Shown: positions 5,415 to 7,539 of the stretch, in pieces
How the letters are laid out: each line of letters begins with the position of its first letter
Numbering within the stretch: position 1 is the stretch's first letter
Program-made: the position numbers and the translations under genes
Assembly (NCBI GenBank): GCA_023258825.1
Contig: JALQWE010000166.1
Location: 1-7,539 of the forward strand
Reading direction: 5' to 3'
DNA length: 7,539 bases
Source: Planctomycetaceae bacterium
GTDB taxonomy: Bacteria; Planctomycetota; Planctomycetia; Planctomycetales; Planctomycetaceae
Notes under the pieces: generated by a model
The model's database searches: none
Seen by the model: only the letters and a program-made list of their open reading frames with translations
What the model was told of the DNA's origin: nothing

Positions 5415-6818
5415 ATGGCTGGCGGTATGACTGTGACTGACGAAACAGGCTTGCGTAAAAAACTGGTGGATGAGCGGATCATCAGGTTCTACTTCTATGC
5501 CGCGCTGTTGTATCTGACAGCTTCAATGCTGGCGGGGTTCCTGATGTCGTTTCAGTTGATTCGCCATAATCCGCTCCAGGGACTGGAATTGTTTTCCCCG
5601 GGTCGCTGGCGGATGGTGCATACCAACGCGATTGCGTATGGCTTCCTGGCCAACGGATTTCTGGGCTGTCTGCACTGGGCGATTCCACGACTGACTTTGC
5701 AGCCCGTAGCAGATCAGCGACTGTCGTGGCTGATCTGGTGTGCGTGGCAGGGTGTGGTGCTGGCCACTGCGGGCGGAATTCTGGCGGGGCACGCGCAGGG
5801 GCTGGAATGGGGTGAGACGCCTGTGTGGGTGGACCCTGTTGCGCAGCTGGGATTGTTGCTGGTCGCGATCAATTTCATGACACCCATCAGTCGGATGAAG
5901 GGCCCTGTGTACGTGACGCTGTGGTACTTCATGGCGGCCTTTATCTGGACCTTCCTGACCTATGCGATGGGCAACTTTGTGCCGCAGTATCTGGTGTCGG
6001 GATCCAGCGCAGGTGCCGTGGGTGGTTTGTTCATTCATGACCTTGTCGGCCTGTTCGTGACACCGCTGGGCTGGGGGCTGATGTACTACTTCGTGCCGAT
6101 TCTCACAAAGAAGCCGATCTGGAGTCACGGGTTGTCACTGGTCGGGTTCTGGGGCTTGGCGTTCTTTTATCCGCTGCAGGGAATTCACCACTTCCTGTAC
6201 ACGCCGATTCCCATGTTTCTGCAGTACGGAGCCGTCGTGTCCACGATTGCCGTGGAACTGGTCGTGGCCACCGTGGTCATCAACTTCTTCGGCTCCATCT
6301 GGGGCAACTTCAGCATCGTGAAGACCAATCTGCCAGTGCGTTGGTTCTATACGGGAATGGTGCATTACTTTCTGACGTGTCTGCAGTGTGCATTCCAGGT
6401 GACTCTGACCTTCCAGAAGATTATTCATTTCAGTGACTGGGTGGTTGGGCACGCGCATCTGGTGATGTTTGGTGTGTTCAGCATGTGGATCATGGGCATG
6501 ATGACCTATCTGTTTCCACGGTTGCTGAAACGCGAATGGGCCAGCCTGCGCCTGTGTGAAGCGCATTACTGGATGTCCACGGTGGGTATTTTTGTGATGG
6601 CCAGTGACCTGATTCTGCTGGGGCTGTTTCAGGGATGGTCATGGGCGGCCCTGGAGCCGTGGGACGCATCAGTCGAGTTTTCTCAGCCCTTCTGGGTGCT
6701 GCGAATTCTGGCGGGGCTGTCAATGTTTGGCGGTTTGCTGGCCTTCCTGCTGAACCTGATTCTGACTTTGCGATTGCCTGTACCGGAGCCCGCGGAACAG
6801 GTGCCGGTTGCGGCCTGA
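5415..6818 (+). CDS. ccoN: cbb3-type cytochrome c oxidase subunit I (CcoN)
   Basis: CcoN is the catalytic membrane subunit that reduces oxygen to water at a haem b3-CuB centre and contributes to the proton gradient. Counting from the ATG at 5415 (467 residues), the low-spin haem b ligands are H69 (in VHTNAIAYG) and H348. The haem b3 ligand is H346 (GHAHL). The CuB ligands are H208 (FIHDLVG), H258 and H259 (GIHH), with the cross-linked tyrosine Y252 six residues before the His pair. The numbering is within one residue of that recalled for the Pseudomonas stutzeri enzyme from H208 onward, so the active site looks intact. About twelve hydrophobic helices are visible. The start is uncertain: ATG 5415 and ATG 5427 are both possible, and neither has a strong ribosome site. 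The gene sits between the unknown membrane protein and ccoO. The family call is very secure. Confidence 0.96.
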   Translation: MAGGMTVTDETGLRKKLVDERIIRFYFYAALLYLTASMLAGFLMSFQLIRHNPLQGLELFSPGRWRMVHTNAIAYGFLANGFLGCLHWAIPRLTLQPVADQRLSWLIWCAWQGVVLATAGGILAGHAQGLEWGETPVWVDPVAQLGLLLVAINFMTPISRMKGPVYVTLWYFMAAFIWTFLTYAMGNFVPQYLVSGSSAGAVGGLFIHDLVGLFVTPLGWGLMYYFVPILTKKPIWSHGLSLVGFWGLAFFYPLQGIHHFLYTPIPMFLQYGAVVSTIAVELVVATVVINFFGSIWGNFSIVKTNLPVRWFYTGMVHYFLTCLQCAFQVTLTFQKIIHFSDWVVGHAHLVMFGVFSMWIMGMMTYLFPRLLKREWASLRLCEAHYWMSTVGIFVMASDLILLGLFQGWSWAALEPWDASVEFSQPFWVLRILAGLSMFGGLLAFLLNLILTLRLPVPEPAEQVPVAA

Positions 6819-6915
6819 GTCTGTTGTGCGATCGAAGGGCCGGGGCTGACGAGCGGTGTTGTTCCGGCGATTGCAGCCTCCACGGATTTGATGGATTTTG
6901 CGAAGAAGTGAAGCC

Positions 6916-7539
6916 ATGTTTGAGAGCAAATCAGGGATTTTGTACATCGCGGGGCTTGGTTTTTTTGCCCTCGCCTTTGTCTCCAATGCTGTGGTCCCGT
7001 GGCTGATGTATCAGCGATATCCGGAGAAAACGGCTGAGGAACTGGTCAACTCCAATCTCAGATACCAGTTTGAAGATCTTGCCAGGCGTTACCCCGAATC
7101 TTTCCGGTCGACATGGGGAGAACCTCCGGTCGGTGAAGCCGAGAACAATGCCTGGTGGAATGAAAAGTGTGCTCAGGCGTTGCGCGAAGGCCGCAGGATT
7201 TACGTCGGAGAAGGCTGCTGGCACTGTCACAGCCAGTTCGTTCGCCCGGTCTCCAATGAAGAACAGCGCTGGGGACCTGTTTCGCGTTCCGAAGAGTATC
7301 AGAATGAGCTGCAGCGTCCGGTGATGTTCGGGACGCGCCGGGTGGGCCCCGACCTCTGCCGTGAAGGTGGACGACGATCCAATGATTGGCATGCCGTGCA
7401 CTTCTTCCGGCCGGAAAGCGTCTCTGAAGGGTCGCCGATGCCGGAGTATCCGTGGTTTTTTGATGGCAGCCCTGACAAGCCCAACGCCCGAGGTCTGGCG
7501 ATGCTGACCTACATCCAGTGGCTGGGGTCGTGGCAGGAA
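6916..7539 (+). CDS. ccoO: cbb3-type cytochrome c oxidase subunit II (CcoO), 3' end missing
   Basis: CcoO is the mono-haem cytochrome c subunit that passes electrons from the di-haem cytochrome to CcoN. The frame is open for 208 codons to the window edge. It has one N-terminal membrane helix (about residues 7-31), the haem site CWHCH (101-105) within EGCWHCHSQFVRP, the conserved block GTRRVGPDLCREGG (139-152), DWHAVHFF (157-164) and the axial M175 in SPMPEYPW. These are characteristic CcoO motifs. The ATG at 6916 follows a purine-rich stretch (GAAGTGAAG), and an in-frame stop at 6889 limits earlier starts. The stretch between helix and haem (residues 32-100) looks about 30-35 residues longer than in proteobacterial CcoO as I recall it. 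A 97-bp spacer without a gene separates it from ccoN. Whether ccoP or a fused ccoP domain follows cannot be seen. Confidence 0.95.
   Translation, partial: MFESKSGILYIAGLGFFALAFVSNAVVPWLMYQRYPEKTAEELVNSNLRYQFEDLARRYPESFRSTWGEPPVGEAENNAWWNEKCAQALREGRRIYVGEGCWHCHSQFVRPVSNEEQRWGPVSRSEEYQNELQRPVMFGTRRVGPDLCREGGRRSNDWHAVHFFRPESVSEGSPMPEYPWFFDGSPDKPNARGLAMLTYIQWLGSWQE

Noticed and set aside
6891..6911. Tiny frame MDFAKK before ccoO, possible leader peptide
   Set aside because: Six codons with no ribosome site or attenuator structure. It is expected by chance.

Overview
The window looks like chromosomal DNA of a GC-rich Planctomycetota bacterium. This is an inference from three things: dispersed GC-rich repeats between genes, long spacers with few Shine-Dalgarno sequences, and the style of the respiratory gene cluster. 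No rRNA or other phylogenetic marker is present, so the assignment is moderate.

Layout. Positions 1-740 carry no gene I can support. They hold short GC-rich direct and inverted repeats, then a strong sigma-54 (-24/-12) promoter match at 679-695. Positions 741-1154 encode a small single-span membrane protein with a SHOCT domain. Positions 1155-1618 are non-coding but rich in perfect hairpins, and may be a structured RNA or an intron relic. Positions 1619-2899 encode ClpX, the AAA+ unfoldase of ClpXP, complete with all motifs and followed by a textbook intrinsic terminator (2933-2966). Positions 2967-3485 are a non-coding control region with a bulged hairpin, a 12-bp palindrome and a second good sigma-54 promoter match (3416-3435).

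That second promoter faces a four-gene respiratory cluster on the + strand. In order it holds a di-haem cytochrome c lipoprotein (3486-4589), an unrecognised four-helix membrane protein with an N-terminal coiled coil (4707-5372), ccoN, the catalytic subunit of a cbb3-type cytochrome c oxidase (5415-6818), and ccoO, its mono-haem subunit, cut by the window edge (6916 onward).

How they fit. CcoN and CcoO form the core of a high-affinity terminal oxidase. The upstream di-haem cytochrome could feed it electrons or replace the di-haem subunit CcoP. The membrane protein is probably an accessory or assembly factor. The most interesting signal is regulatory: two -24/-12 elements share the block CAATTGGCAC. 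One faces the SHOCT gene and the other the oxidase cluster, which suggests RpoN-dependent control of a cbb3 oxidase rather than the usual FNR/Anr box, which I did not find.
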